Source: Bacillota bacterium
GTDB lineage: Bacteria; Bacillota; Clostridia; Christensenellales; Aristaeellaceae
Assembly (NCBI GenBank): GCA_023411175.1
Contig: JAEYPB010000064.1
Span: 90,611-154,610 of the forward strand
Direction: 5' to 3'
DNA: 64,000 bases
Positions 25,739-33,642 of this stretch are shown piece after piece. The notes beneath the pieces were generated by a model. That model was not told where the DNA came from and ran no database searches. It was given only the letters and a program-made list of their open reading frames with translations. A program made the position numbers and the translations under genes. The number at the start of each line of letters is the position of its first letter. The first letter of the stretch is position 1.

Positions 25739-25881
25739 CCGCTGGGGGCGCTTTACGCTGAGATGGACGTTCATTCGTCCGGTCCCTTGGAACCTGACGT
25801 GGGTAATCCCACCGTAGGGAAGCGGATGGCGCCCGTATTGTCGGGTGGCCGTTCCGTTTCCCGCATGCCGAGGCATGCGGG
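25739..25881 (+). promoter_or_regulatory. TPP riboswitch (THI element) with terminator
   Basis: The aptamer spans 25739-25825. P1 is CCGCT/AGCGG. Conserved blocks are in order: GGGGGCG, GCTGAGAT, CCTTGGAACCTGA, GGGTAATCCCACCGTAGGGAA. The expression platform ends in a terminator: CCCGCATGCC (25860-25869), loop GA, GGCATGCGGG (25872-25881), then TTTCTTTATTTCTTT. TPP binding should stop transcription before thiT. Confidence 0.95.
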
Positions 25882-25938
25882 TTTCTTTATTTCTTTCGCC
25901 CAAAGCGGTCGCCATCCTGAACCAAAGGGGGAAACCGC

Positions 25939-26751
25939 ATGAAACGCCTGGTCACTGTCCTGACGATTCTCACCGTCGCGCTGCTCTTCGTCCTTCCCTG
26001 CCTGGCTGAAACCGAAGCCACGGCCGCGCCGGATGCCTCCGTCGAGGTCGCCGCGCCCGAGGAAGCCGCCGAAGCGGAGGCCGAATCTGGAAGCTGGTTC
26101 TCAACCTCTACTCTAACCGAAAAACTCGCCGCTGTCCAGTGGTATACCTGGCTGGTCGTCATCGCGCTCATTGTGCTGGCCGCCGTGCTCATCAAGGCGG
26201 GCAAGGCCCAGTGGAACGCGAGGGTTCTCGCCTACGCGGCGATGACGGTGGCCATTTCCTTTGTGCTGTCGACGCTGAGGCTGTTCAAGATGCCCCAGGG
26301 CGGCTCGATCACGCTGGTTTCGATGCTGCCCATCATCGCCTTTTCGCTGGCCTTCGGCCCGGCGCGCGGCGCGCTGGTGGGCTGCGCCTACGGCTTTTTG
26401 CAGCTTCTACACGATCCGTATGTGATCCACCCACTGCAGATGCTGACGGACTACCCGCTGGCTTTCGCGGCGCTGGCGCTGGGCGGTTTTGCCGGAAAGA
26501 CGAAGCTGCCGGATTACTGGAAGTTGCCGACGGCGGTAGTGATCGGAAGCCTCGGGCGGTTTTTGATGGCGGTATTGTCCGGCGTGGTGTTCTTCGCCGA
26601 ATATGCGGGCGATCAGAACGTCCTCATCTATTCTTCGGTCTACAACATCTCCTACTTGGGGCCGGATGCGCTTTTGTGCCTCGCGGTGGCGCTGATTCCG
26701 GGGATTTCACGCATCGTCGACGCCCTCAAGGCGGGGCAGGTCAAGGCGTAA
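25939..26751 (+). CDS. thiT: Thiamine transporter ThiT (ECF S component) with N-terminal extension
   Basis: 270 residues; ThiT alone is about 180-200. The core from ~95 on has the family blocks FVLSTLRLFKMPQGGSITLVSMLP, GFLQLLHDPYVIHPLQ and DYPLAFAALALGGFAG. Before it lie a signal-peptide-like start (LTILTVALLFVLPCLAETEA), an acidic Ala/Glu-rich stretch (~28-55) and an extra membrane segment (YTWLVVIALIVLAAVLI). It captures thiamine and works with the shared ECF energising module, which is not in this window. The TPP riboswitch upstream confirms the substrate. GGGGG precedes the ATG. Confidence 0.93.
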   Translation: MKRLVTVLTILTVALLFVLPCLAETEATAAPDASVEVAAPEEAAEAEAESGSWFSTSTLTEKLAAVQWYTWLVVIALIVLAAVLIKAGKAQWNARVLAYAAMTVAISFVLSTLRLFKMPQGGSITLVSMLPIIAFSLAFGPARGALVGCAYGFLQLLHDPYVIHPLQMLTDYPLAFAALALGGFAGKTKLPDYWKLPTAVVIGSLGRFLMAVLSGVVFFAEYAGDQNVLIYSSVYNISYLGPDALLCLAVALIPGISRIVDALKAGQVKA

Positions 26752-26770
26752 GTTTATCGAAAAGCAAAAT

Positions 26771-26794
26771 GGGGCGCGCGAAAATGCGCGCCCC
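26771..26794. terminator. Bidirectional terminator between thiT and pgi
   Basis: GGGGCGCGC, loop GAAAAT, GCGCGCCCC, followed by CTCTTT on plus and ATTTTGCTTTT on minus. Confidence 0.75.
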
Positions 26795-26806
26795 CTCTTT
26801 ATGTGC

Positions 26807-28207
26807 TTACAAGAGGTATTCAGCCTTCCGTTCCGGTCGGGTCTTCATCTCGGCGCGCTTGGCGTCATGCTTCTCGGATTCAAAGCCCATTACCGCGTAG
26901 GCGGCGAGTTTGGATTCTTCGACGCCGGGCTGGTTGAAGGCGTCGATGTTCAGAAGCGCCCCGGCGTAGGCGGTGACCAGCTCGAAGAAGTAGAGCAGCT
27001 GGCCGACGGTGCTCGCATTCACCTCGGGCAGGGTAATGGTCTGGCTCATGCGCTGGGATTTGTACAGCGCGTACTCGGTGCCGGCGCGTTCCGCCTCGAT
27101 CAGCTGGTTGTGAGACTTGCCGCCCAGGAACGCGATGGTGTCGATGTCGTCGCAGCCATGCGGGATGGGCATCTCGGCGCGGAATTTTTCGACCTTCAGG
27201 AAGGTGATGACCTTATCGAAGGGGCCTTCGGTGTACAGCTGCAGCTGCGAGTGCTGGTCGGTAACGCCCAGCGCCTTGACCGGCGTCTGCCCAACCGCGC
27301 AGGGCTTGCCATCCAGCGTCACATTCTTGCCGAGGCTCTCCGCCCAGAGCTGGGCGTACCAATCGCTCATGAGCTTCAGGGAGTCCGCGTAGGGCAGCAT
27401 GACGGACACGTTCTTGCACGCCTCCATGGCGAGCACCATCAGGCCCGCGTCAAGGAGCGCCGGGTTCTTCCATACATCGTCCGTCTTGCAGCGCTCGTCC
27501 ATCGCCTTCGCGCCTTCGAGAAGGCCGCGGATGTCGATGCCGCAGACCGCCGCCGCGATGAGGCCCACCGGGGAAAGCTCGGAAAACCTGCCGCCGACGC
27601 CGTCCGGGATGTAGAAGGTGTCGTAGCCTTCGCGCTCGGCAATCTTGATCAGGAAGCCCTTGGTTCGGGATGTCGTGATCAGGATGTGGCGGCGGTAGTC
27701 CTCCCCCACGGCCTTTTTGAGAAGATCCAGCACGATCAGGTACTGGCTCATGGTCTCGGCGGTGCCGCCGGACTTTGTAATGACATTAAAACATGTCTTT
27801 GTAATATCAATTACGTCCAGAAGCGAAGCCATGCGCTCCGGATCGATGTTGTCCTCGATGTAAAGCTTGGGGCCGGGGCGCACGCCGTCCGGCAGCTCGT
27901 TGTAGCGCAGATGGCTGAGGGCCTGGTGCACCGCAGCCGGGCCCAGCGCCGAACCGCCGATGCCCAGAACCACAAAGGCGTCAAACTGCCCGCGGATCTC
28001 CGCCGCCTTTTTCTCAATTGACGAAACGATTTCCGCCTGATCGTAGGGCAGATCCATCCAACCCTGCATGCCCTTGCCTCGGTTCGCTTCCACCTGGGCG
28101 TGGGCATTCTTCAAAGCGGGCTCCATCGCCGCGATCTGGGCACGGTCCAATCCCTTGCCGCCCAGGAAATCATTCATCATGTGGTTGATGTCCAGCTTGA
28201 TCTGCAT
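26807..28207 (-). CDS. pgi: Glucose-6-phosphate isomerase
   Basis: 466 residues of the bacterial PGI type. Sugar-phosphate-binding blocks are VLGIGGSALGPAAVHQAL and NVITKSGGTAETMSQYLI. Catalytic regions are DGVGGRFSELSPVGL, KALGVTDQHSQLQLYTEGP (His) and a Lys near VEESK at the end. It interconverts glucose-6-P and fructose-6-P in glycolysis. Single gene with a TATACT -10 about 35 bases upstream of the ATG. AGGAAG serves as ribosome-binding site. Confidence 0.95.
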   Translation of the reverse strand: MQIKLDINHMMNDFLGGKGLDRAQIAAMEPALKNAHAQVEANRGKGMQGWMDLPYDQAEIVSSIEKKAAEIRGQFDAFVVLGIGGSALGPAAVHQALSHLRYNELPDGVRPGPKLYIEDNIDPERMASLLDVIDITKTCFNVITKSGGTAETMSQYLIVLDLLKKAVGEDYRRHILITTSRTKGFLIKIAEREGYDTFYIPDGVGGRFSELSPVGLIAAAVCGIDIRGLLEGAKAMDERCKTDDVWKNPALLDAGLMVLAMEACKNVSVMLPYADSLKLMSDWYAQLWAESLGKNVTLDGKPCAVGQTPVKALGVTDQHSQLQLYTEGPFDKVITFLKVEKFRAEMPIPHGCDDIDTIAFLGGKSHNQLIEAERAGTEYALYKSQRMSQTITLPEVNASTVGQLLYFFELVTAYAGALLNIDAFNQPGVEESKLAAYAVMGFESEKHDAKRAEMKTRPERKAEYLL

Positions 28208-28370
28208 GTACCTCTTCCTTTCAACGAAGCCGTTTGGATCAGTATACCCTAAAAGTGTTAATTTTGCGCCGTTGCTTCCATCTATTGCATTTGATTTTGT
28301 ACGTGTCTGTATGGGATAATTTCATTGGAGCCATAGGCGCGTGAATAGAATGATTCGGGAGGTGGCGATC

Positions 28371-29396
28371 GTGCGCAAGGCGCTTTTTCTGGCCGCCGTT
28401 GCGACGGCGCTGTCCATCGTGTTTGCGCTGTCCGGGACTGTGGCCGCCTGGTTTTCGCGCAACATAGCCCTGCCGCTCTCCGCGGTGATCGCCCGGGTCA
28501 CGTCGGTCACCGACTGGCCGGTGGGCGAAACGCTCTTGATCTTCGTCGCGCTGGCGGTCATCGTACTGCTCGCCTGGGCCGCCATCCGGCGCAGGGCCCC
28601 GAGGGAGGCGGCCTTCGCGCTTTCGATCGTTTTTCTGATGTATGCGGTTCTGTGGGTGCCGCAGTGTTTCGTGCCCGCAAAAGAAACAGAAAACTATGAA
28701 ACCTGGCGGCTTATAAAGCTCACCCGGGTTCTGGCGGCGCAGGCGGAAGAACTTCGAAACGACGCGTACGCCGCGCCGGACGCATCCAAAACGGAAATAC
28801 TCGCCGCCGCGCGGGATGCGGTGGCCGCCCTTCAAATAAGCGACAGGCCGCTTTACTCCCCGAAGCTTTCGCGCTTTCCGCAGGTCCTCCAGACGCTAAA
28901 GATCGGCGGACTGTACGCGCCATGGACCGGCGAGGCGATCGTCAGTCCCAATGAGCCGATCTTTACGCTGCCCTTCCTCGCCACCCACGAACTCGCCCAC
29001 GCGGCGGGCATCGCCCGGGAGGACGAGGCCAACTTCGCCGCCTATCAGGCGTGCATGACCGGCGACGCGCGGTTTCAGTATGCCGGGACGATCTACGCGC
29101 TGCGCTACTCGATGGACGCGCTGCGCTCCATCGACATGACCAAGTGGTTCGAGATCCGCAAGGAGTTTGACGAAGGCGTCCGGTACGACTTCAGCCGCAT
29201 CGACGACCTGGGCGACGCCGCCTCGGGCACCGCTGCCTTTGCCGATCGCGCGGCGGAGGCGTTCCTGCGGTTGAGCGGCCAGCCTGCGGGCCTCGCCAGC
29301 TACACCGGAATGGTCAATTTCCTCCTAAGCGATGTTTCGCTCGTAGATGATCCTCAGACCCTTCAGCGTGAGGATGCCATCCAGTACATCGATTGA
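28371..29396 (+). CDS. DUF3810 membrane protein with zinc-metalloprotease motif
   Basis: 341 residues. Three N-terminal membrane segments (FLAAVATALSIVFALSG; LLIFVALAVIVLLAWAA; FALSIVFLMYAVLWVP) are followed by a soluble domain. That domain holds THELAHAAGIAREDEANFAAY: HELAH plus a downstream EDEAN glutamate, the arrangement of a gluzincin-like metallopeptidase. The Pfam-type family is DUF3810; substrate unknown. I choose GTG 28371 because GGGAGG stands 8 bases upstream. In-frame ATG 28341 adds 10 residues and lacks an RBS. The last 72 bases overlap convergent coaX. Confidence 0.8.
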   Translation: MRKALFLAAVATALSIVFALSGTVAAWFSRNIALPLSAVIARVTSVTDWPVGETLLIFVALAVIVLLAWAAIRRRAPREAAFALSIVFLMYAVLWVPQCFVPAKETENYETWRLIKLTRVLAAQAEELRNDAYAAPDASKTEILAAARDAVAALQISDRPLYSPKLSRFPQVLQTLKIGGLYAPWTGEAIVSPNEPIFTLPFLATHELAHAAGIAREDEANFAAYQACMTGDARFQYAGTIYALRYSMDALRSIDMTKWFEIRKEFDEGVRYDFSRIDDLGDAASGTAAFADRAAEAFLRLSGQPAGLASYTGMVNFLLSDVSLVDDPQTLQREDAIQYID

Positions 29397-30095
29397 GTCC
29401 GTCTCGTCGGCGACGAGCAGCGCAAGGCCTCCGGTGGCGATGACCTTGGCGCTGGGCGTCTTGAGCTCCTCTCGGAACTTTTTGACCAGGTAGGTCACCT
29501 GCCCCACGTAGCCGTACACGATGCCCGCCTGAAGGTTCGTAATGGTGTTGCGGCCGATGACGGTCTCCGGCTTGACGAGCTCGAACCGGGGCAGCTTCGC
29601 GGCATGCTCGGTCAATGCCTCGGCGGCAAGCTTGAGGCCGGGGCAGATCGCGCCGCCCAAGAACTCGCCCTTGGCCGACAGCGCGCCGAAGGTGGTCGCG
29701 GTGCCGAAGTCGATGTAGATGCAGGGGCCGCCGTAGAGCGCATAAGCCGCGACGGCGTTGGCGATGCGGTCGCTGCCCAGTTCCCGGGGGTTGTCGTACT
29801 TGATGTTGATGCCGGTCTTGATGCCCGGCCCGACGGTCATCGGCTCCATGCCGAAGTAGTTGCGGCACATGTGCTCCAGCGTGAAGTTGACCGTGGGCAC
29901 AACGGACGACATGATGATGCCCTCTACGCCCTTCATGCTCACGCCGTTGTGGGCGAAAAGGTTCACCATCAGAATGCCGTATTCGTCGGAAGACATCTGC
30001 CGGTTTGTTGAAATCCGGAAATAGGCCACCATTTCTTCCTTGTCAAACAGCGCCACCTTGATGTTGGTGTTGCCGACGTCGAGGGTTAGAATCAT
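29325..30095 (-). CDS. coaX: Type III pantothenate kinase
   Basis: 256 residues of the ASKHA-fold CoaX family. It begins MILTLDVGNTNIKVALFD (phosphate motif 1). Other motifs are GPGIKTGINIKYDNPRELGSDRIAN and IYIDFGTATTFGAL. First step of CoA synthesis: pantothenate to 4'-phosphopantothenate; monovalent cation dependent and not inhibited by CoA. It follows a panT-like gene by 11 bases. The 3' end overlaps the DUF3810 gene. Confidence 0.96.
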   Translation of the reverse strand: MILTLDVGNTNIKVALFDKEEMVAYFRISTNRQMSSDEYGILMVNLFAHNGVSMKGVEGIIMSSVVPTVNFTLEHMCRNYFGMEPMTVGPGIKTGINIKYDNPRELGSDRIANAVAAYALYGGPCIYIDFGTATTFGALSAKGEFLGGAICPGLKLAAEALTEHAAKLPRFELVKPETVIGRNTITNLQAGIVYGYVGQVTYLVKKFREELKTPSAKVIATGGLALLVADETDSIDVLDGILTLKGLRIIYERNIA

Positions 30096-30106
30096 GGGTC
30101 ACGCTC

Positions 30107-30697
30107 CTATTCGTGCTTTTGTTCAACCTTCCACAGCGCCAGAACGATGGGTGTGGTCAGAAGCGCGTTGACCACCGCCTCGCTGCCGCCCGCGATCAGG
30201 CCGACACCGGCAATGACCGCCAGCAGCTTAGTGGAATCGAGCCCAACAATCGTGTAAAACGCCAGCATAAGGCCGAGGTAAAAGACCGTGTTGGTGACGG
30301 AACCGACGATGGCGGCCGCCGGGAGCGCGGCCCTTCTGCCGCCCGCCGCGTTGAATGCTTTGAACGTCAGGTGCGTTGTCAGCGGCACCAGAAGCCGGGG
30401 CGCGAAGCACATCACGATGGCCAGCAACGGGTTTGCTGTCGCCAGCGCCGATGCCAGCCCGGACGGCGCGGTCATGGTCAGACCGAACATGCTGAGCGTA
30501 GAGACAAGGCCGAAGCAGAAGCCCAGGATCAAGCCGGGCCCCAGACCCAGTACAATGGTCCCGATCACCACCGGAACCGCCAGAATGGTCACGTTGACAA
30601 AGCCGAGCGGGATGAGGCCCAGCGGCGTCGAGCCAAACAGCAGGATCAGTGCGATGAAGAGAGCGGTGAAGGTCAAAAGACGGGTGTTCTCTTTCAT
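30107..30697 (-). CDS. panT: ECF transporter S component, probably pantothenate (PanT)
   Basis: 196 residues, about six membrane segments, with the S-component pattern near the start (TFTALFIALILLFGSTPLGLIPLGFVNV) and GLGPGLILGFCFGLVS. Substrate specificity is inferred from being in one operon with coaX (11-base gap); no riboswitch is seen. The energising EcfAAT genes are elsewhere. Confidence 0.72.
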   Translation of the reverse strand: MKENTRLLTFTALFIALILLFGSTPLGLIPLGFVNVTILAVPVVIGTIVLGLGPGLILGFCFGLVSTLSMFGLTMTAPSGLASALATANPLLAIVMCFAPRLLVPLTTHLTFKAFNAAGGRRAALPAAAIVGSVTNTVFYLGLMLAFYTIVGLDSTKLLAVIAGVGLIAGGSEAVVNALLTTPIVLALWKVEQKHE

Positions 30698-30798
30698 GGA
30701 AATTCCCTCCGTTCGAGTTCTCTTTGGATACCCGACGATCGAAAAAAGAGGCGGTTGCGCGGTTCAACTTCCAACGCTTTGGAATGCCGACCAATTTT

Positions 30799-30876
30799 AT
30801 TATACCGCCGGCATCCGCGTGTAAAAGCTATTTTGGGTAAATTCCTCTTTTGCCGGCGTGTCGGCCATGTTATAAT
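30799..30876. promoter_or_regulatory. Divergent promoter region of panT-coaX and the VOC gene
   Basis: Perfect TATAAT boxes occur in both directions: minus at 30799-30804 (for panT) and plus at 30871-30876 (for the VOC gene). The -35 elements are weak in both cases (TTTTAC at 16 bases; TTTTGC at 17 bases). Confidence 0.5.
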
Positions 30877-30907
30877 GGATCCGGCATTGCGTGAACGGAG
30901 GGATAAC

Positions 30908-31312
30908 ATGGCTTGTGATTGCAAAAACTGCGGCGGCCGCCTCGTCGGTCTCGCCCATATCGGACTGTTCGTGACCGACCTTGGCCGATCGAAGGCGTTT
31001 TACGTGGATACCCTGGGATTTGAGCCCGCCGGGGATTACCAGCTCCCCGCCTGCGACATCGCCTTTGTCAAGGCTGGCTCCTGCGTGCTGGAGTTGATTC
31101 AGCGCAAGTCCGGCGAACCGCGGCAGGCCGGGCTGTTTGATCACGTGTGCATTCAGGTAGAGGACATTGATACGCTCCTGTGCAAGCTGATCGAGAAGAA
31201 TGTCCGCTTTGAGACCGACCACGTCGTGGACGTTCCGGCGCTTGGCATCCGCAACATCTTCTTCGCGGGCCCGGACGGCGAACGGCTGGAGTTCTGTGAG
31301 CACAAGAAATGA
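30908..31312 (+). CDS. VOC-family (glyoxalase/dioxygenase fold) protein
   Basis: 134 residues, two beta-alpha-beta-beta-beta units. All four metal ligands of a glyoxalase-type site are visible: His in LAHIGLFV, Glu in LELIQR, His in FDHVCIQ and Glu in ERLEFCE. The N-terminus has an unusual Cys-x-Cys-x2-Cys (MACDCKNCGG). The start at 30908 has GGAGG 7 bases upstream; the same frame is open far upstream, but those bases lie under panT on the other strand. Substrate unknown; glyoxalase I-like activity is possible. Confidence 0.8.
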   Translation: MACDCKNCGGRLVGLAHIGLFVTDLGRSKAFYVDTLGFEPAGDYQLPACDIAFVKAGSCVLELIQRKSGEPRQAGLFDHVCIQVEDIDTLLCKLIEKNVRFETDHVVDVPALGIRNIFFAGPDGERLEFCEHKK

Positions 31313-31392
31313 AGAAACGCCGGAGGGCGCTGCCCTCGGGCCTTCCTTCGGGGAATGATTCCGCTAGACCCCGAAACAGCATATTTTGACAG

Positions 31393-31422
31393 CAGAAATG
31401 CCCGCGTGAGCGGGCATTTCTG
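31393..31422. terminator. Hairpin between convergent VOC and xylB genes
   Basis: CAGAAATGCCCGC, loop GTGA, GCGGGCATTTCTG: a perfect 13-bp stem. T-runs are short on both sides. Confidence 0.65.
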
Positions 31423-31441
31423 CGTGCATTCTTCAGGTGAA

Positions 31442-32962
31442 TTACATGTCGTACACGGGCTTCAGCGCGTGGTACAGCGCCGAATACCTGCCGAAGGCGT
31501 CGCGGTACGCGCCGCGGGTGGTGGGATCGGGCAGCGTTTCGGTCTCCGCCTTGAGGACGGAGATCGCCTCGTCAAGGCTCCCCCACACGCCTGCGCCGAC
31601 GCCCGCGACCATCATCGCGCCATAGGCGCCGCCCTCGCTGGCCGCGCTCATGGTGTAGACGGGCAGTTCAAAGATGTCGGCCATCATCTGCCGCCACAGC
31701 GGGGACGCGGAGCCACCGCCGGAGGCATAGACCTTTTCAGTCTTTCCAATGCTTGCGATCAGGTCGATCACCTGCTTGAGGGAGTAGGTAACGCCCTCCA
31801 TCACCGAACGGGTGATGTCGCCGCGAGTAGAGGCCAGCGACAGCCCGTAGAACACGCCGCGGGCGTTGGGATCGGAATACGGGCAGCGCTCGCCCGCCAG
31901 ATACGGAAGGAACACCACACCGTTCGATCCGGGGCGGGAATCCTTGATGGCGGCGTCCTCCATGTAGGCGTAGGTATGGCGGCCGAGCTCCTTGGCGGAG
32001 CGCACGGCCTCCTCACCCAGCGCGTCCCGGTACCAGCGCAGCGAGCCGCCGGCCGACAGCGTACAGCCCAGCGCGTGCCACAGGTGGGGCGCGTTGTTGC
32101 AGAACACCTGCAGCTTGCCTTCCGGGTTGTCGCAGAAGCCGTCGAGCCCCATCGCGACGTTGCCCGCGGTACCGATGACCACGCCCAGGATGCCGGGCTT
32201 AACAAGCCCAGCGCCGGTGGTCTGGATGACCGCGTCGCCGCCGCCCGCGAAAACCGGAAGCCCTTCGGGCAGGCCGGTCTCTTCCGCCGCCCGGCGGGTC
32301 ACAGAACCGGCCCGGTCGGTGGACTCCAGCGCGACCGGGAAGATCGACCGGTCGAGCCCGCATTTCTCAATCAGCGCCTCCGACCACTTGCGGTTCTTCG
32401 TATCGAAGAAGCCGGTGCCGGAGCCGTCCGATACCTCGGTGGCCAACTCGCCCGTCAGCATGTAGCGGATATAGTCCTTCGGGCAGACGAACTTGTCCAT
32501 CTTCTCGAAGCTCTCCGGCTCTTCATCCCGAAGCCAGATGATCTTGCCGCCGGTGTAGCCGGGCAGCATGTTGTTGTTGGTCAGGCTGAGAAGGCCGGAA
32601 AGCCCGCCCGCCCGGTCGATGATCCAGTCGCACTGGGGCTGCGTGCGCTGGTCGCACCACAGAATCGACGGACGGATGACCTTTTTCTCCTTATCCAGCG
32701 CCACGAGGCCGTGCATCTGACCGGAAAAACTTACGCCCGCGATGTCTTCCACGTTGCCCTGAAACTTCTTCATGATCGCCTGGCAGCCGCGGACGATGCC
32801 CGCCCACCAGTCGGCGGGCTCCTGCTCCGCCCAGCCGGGCTTGGGTGTCGACAGCGGATATTCCTGCGTCGAGGAAGCGACGACCGCGCCGGCTTCGTCC
32901 ACGATGATGCACTTCGCGCCCGAGGTTCCGATGTCCAGACCAACCAGATAGCGTTTCTTCAT
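31442..32962 (-). CDS. xylB: Xylulokinase (FGGY family)
   Basis: 506 residues. It begins YLVGLDIGTSGAKCIIVD (phosphate 1). Substrate-site region is GVSFSGQMHGLVALD and the FGGY signature region GVTYSLKQVIDLI. Adenosine motif is YASGGGSASPLWRQMMAD. It phosphorylates D-xylulose to xylulose-5-phosphate. The start at 32962 (MKKRYLVG) has AGAGGAGG upstream. It follows plsY by 47 bases, with a 16-bp palindrome in the gap. No xylose isomerase or transporter is adjacent, so the sugar is assigned from sequence alone. Confidence 0.88.
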   Translation of the reverse strand: MKKRYLVGLDIGTSGAKCIIVDEAGAVVASSTQEYPLSTPKPGWAEQEPADWWAGIVRGCQAIMKKFQGNVEDIAGVSFSGQMHGLVALDKEKKVIRPSILWCDQRTQPQCDWIIDRAGGLSGLLSLTNNNMLPGYTGGKIIWLRDEEPESFEKMDKFVCPKDYIRYMLTGELATEVSDGSGTGFFDTKNRKWSEALIEKCGLDRSIFPVALESTDRAGSVTRRAAEETGLPEGLPVFAGGGDAVIQTTGAGLVKPGILGVVIGTAGNVAMGLDGFCDNPEGKLQVFCNNAPHLWHALGCTLSAGGSLRWYRDALGEEAVRSAKELGRHTYAYMEDAAIKDSRPGSNGVVFLPYLAGERCPYSDPNARGVFYGLSLASTRGDITRSVMEGVTYSLKQVIDLIASIGKTEKVYASGGGSASPLWRQMMADIFELPVYTMSAASEGGAYGAMMVAGVGAGVWGSLDEAISVLKAETETLPDPTTRGAYRDAFGRYSALYHALKPVYDM

Positions 32963-32977
32963 AAAAAGGCCTCCTCT

Positions 32978-32993
32978 TTGCGCCATGGCGCAA
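32978..32993. repeat. 16-bp perfect palindrome before xylB
   Basis: TTGCGCCATGGCGCAA lies between plsY and xylB, adjoining the xylB ribosome-binding site. It could be an operator or an RNA hairpin next to the RBS. Confidence 0.5.
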
Positions 32994-33009
32994 GTGTTTT
33001 GGCGTTGAC

Positions 33010-33639
33010 TTATGAATTGGGCTTTTTGAGCTTTCGACTGCCGGAAAAATGCGTTTTAGGCTCCTCGCCGCGCCGAAGCCTGGCGAAGTTGCCGCGATGG
33101 GTGTAGAGGGCGAGCCCGGTTAAAATCAGCGCAAAAACGATCTCCGGCCAATTGCCGAACCGGAAGACCAGCGTGAGCACGGAAAAAAGTACCGCTGACG
33201 TCGCCGAAGCCACCGACATGTACCCCGTCAGCGCGAGTACGACGAACTGGCAGACCAAGACGATCAGGCCGAAAAACGGCTCGACCATCAGGATCACGCC
33301 GCCGGAGGTGGCGATGCCCTTGCCGCCCTTGAAGCCGTAGAAGACGGGCCAGTTGTGGCCCAAAATGGCGGCGAGACCGCCCGCATAGCCGCCCCACTCG
33401 CCCAGAAGCCACCGGCCGAGGAGCGCCGCCAGCAGCCCCTTTAAAAGGTCTCCCGCCAGCGTCACAACGCTCGGAAGCCAGCCCAGCGTGCGCAAAACGT
33501 TCGTTGCGCCGGTGGATTTGCTGCCGTGTTTTCGGATATCCAGCCGCCCGAAAGCCATGCCGGAGGTGATCCCGGTGGAGAAATTGCCCATCAGGTAGCC
33601 GCCAATGATCACAATCAGCCATTTCAGCGCGATGCTCAT
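33010..33639 (-). CDS. plsY: Glycerol-3-phosphate acyltransferase PlsY
   Basis: 209 residues, five or more membrane segments. Conserved motifs: GNFSTGIT, KHGSKSTGATNVLRTLG and GHNWPVFYGFKGGKGIATSGG. It transfers acyl from acyl-phosphate to sn-glycerol-3-P, giving lysophosphatidate for phospholipid synthesis. It starts 3 bases after the der stop. In relatives gpsA often comes next; here it is xylB. Confidence 0.96.
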   Translation of the reverse strand: MSIALKWLIVIIGGYLMGNFSTGITSGMAFGRLDIRKHGSKSTGATNVLRTLGWLPSVVTLAGDLLKGLLAALLGRWLLGEWGGYAGGLAAILGHNWPVFYGFKGGKGIATSGGVILMVEPFFGLIVLVCQFVVLALTGYMSVASATSAVLFSVLTLVFRFGNWPEIVFALILTGLALYTHRGNFARLRRGEEPKTHFSGSRKLKKPNS

Positions 33640-33642
33640 TCG

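Noticed and set aside
30113..30907. In-frame upstream extension of the VOC gene by about 265 codons
   Set aside because: It lies opposite panT, is unlike any VOC protein, and precedes the TATAAT and ribosome-binding site of the real gene.
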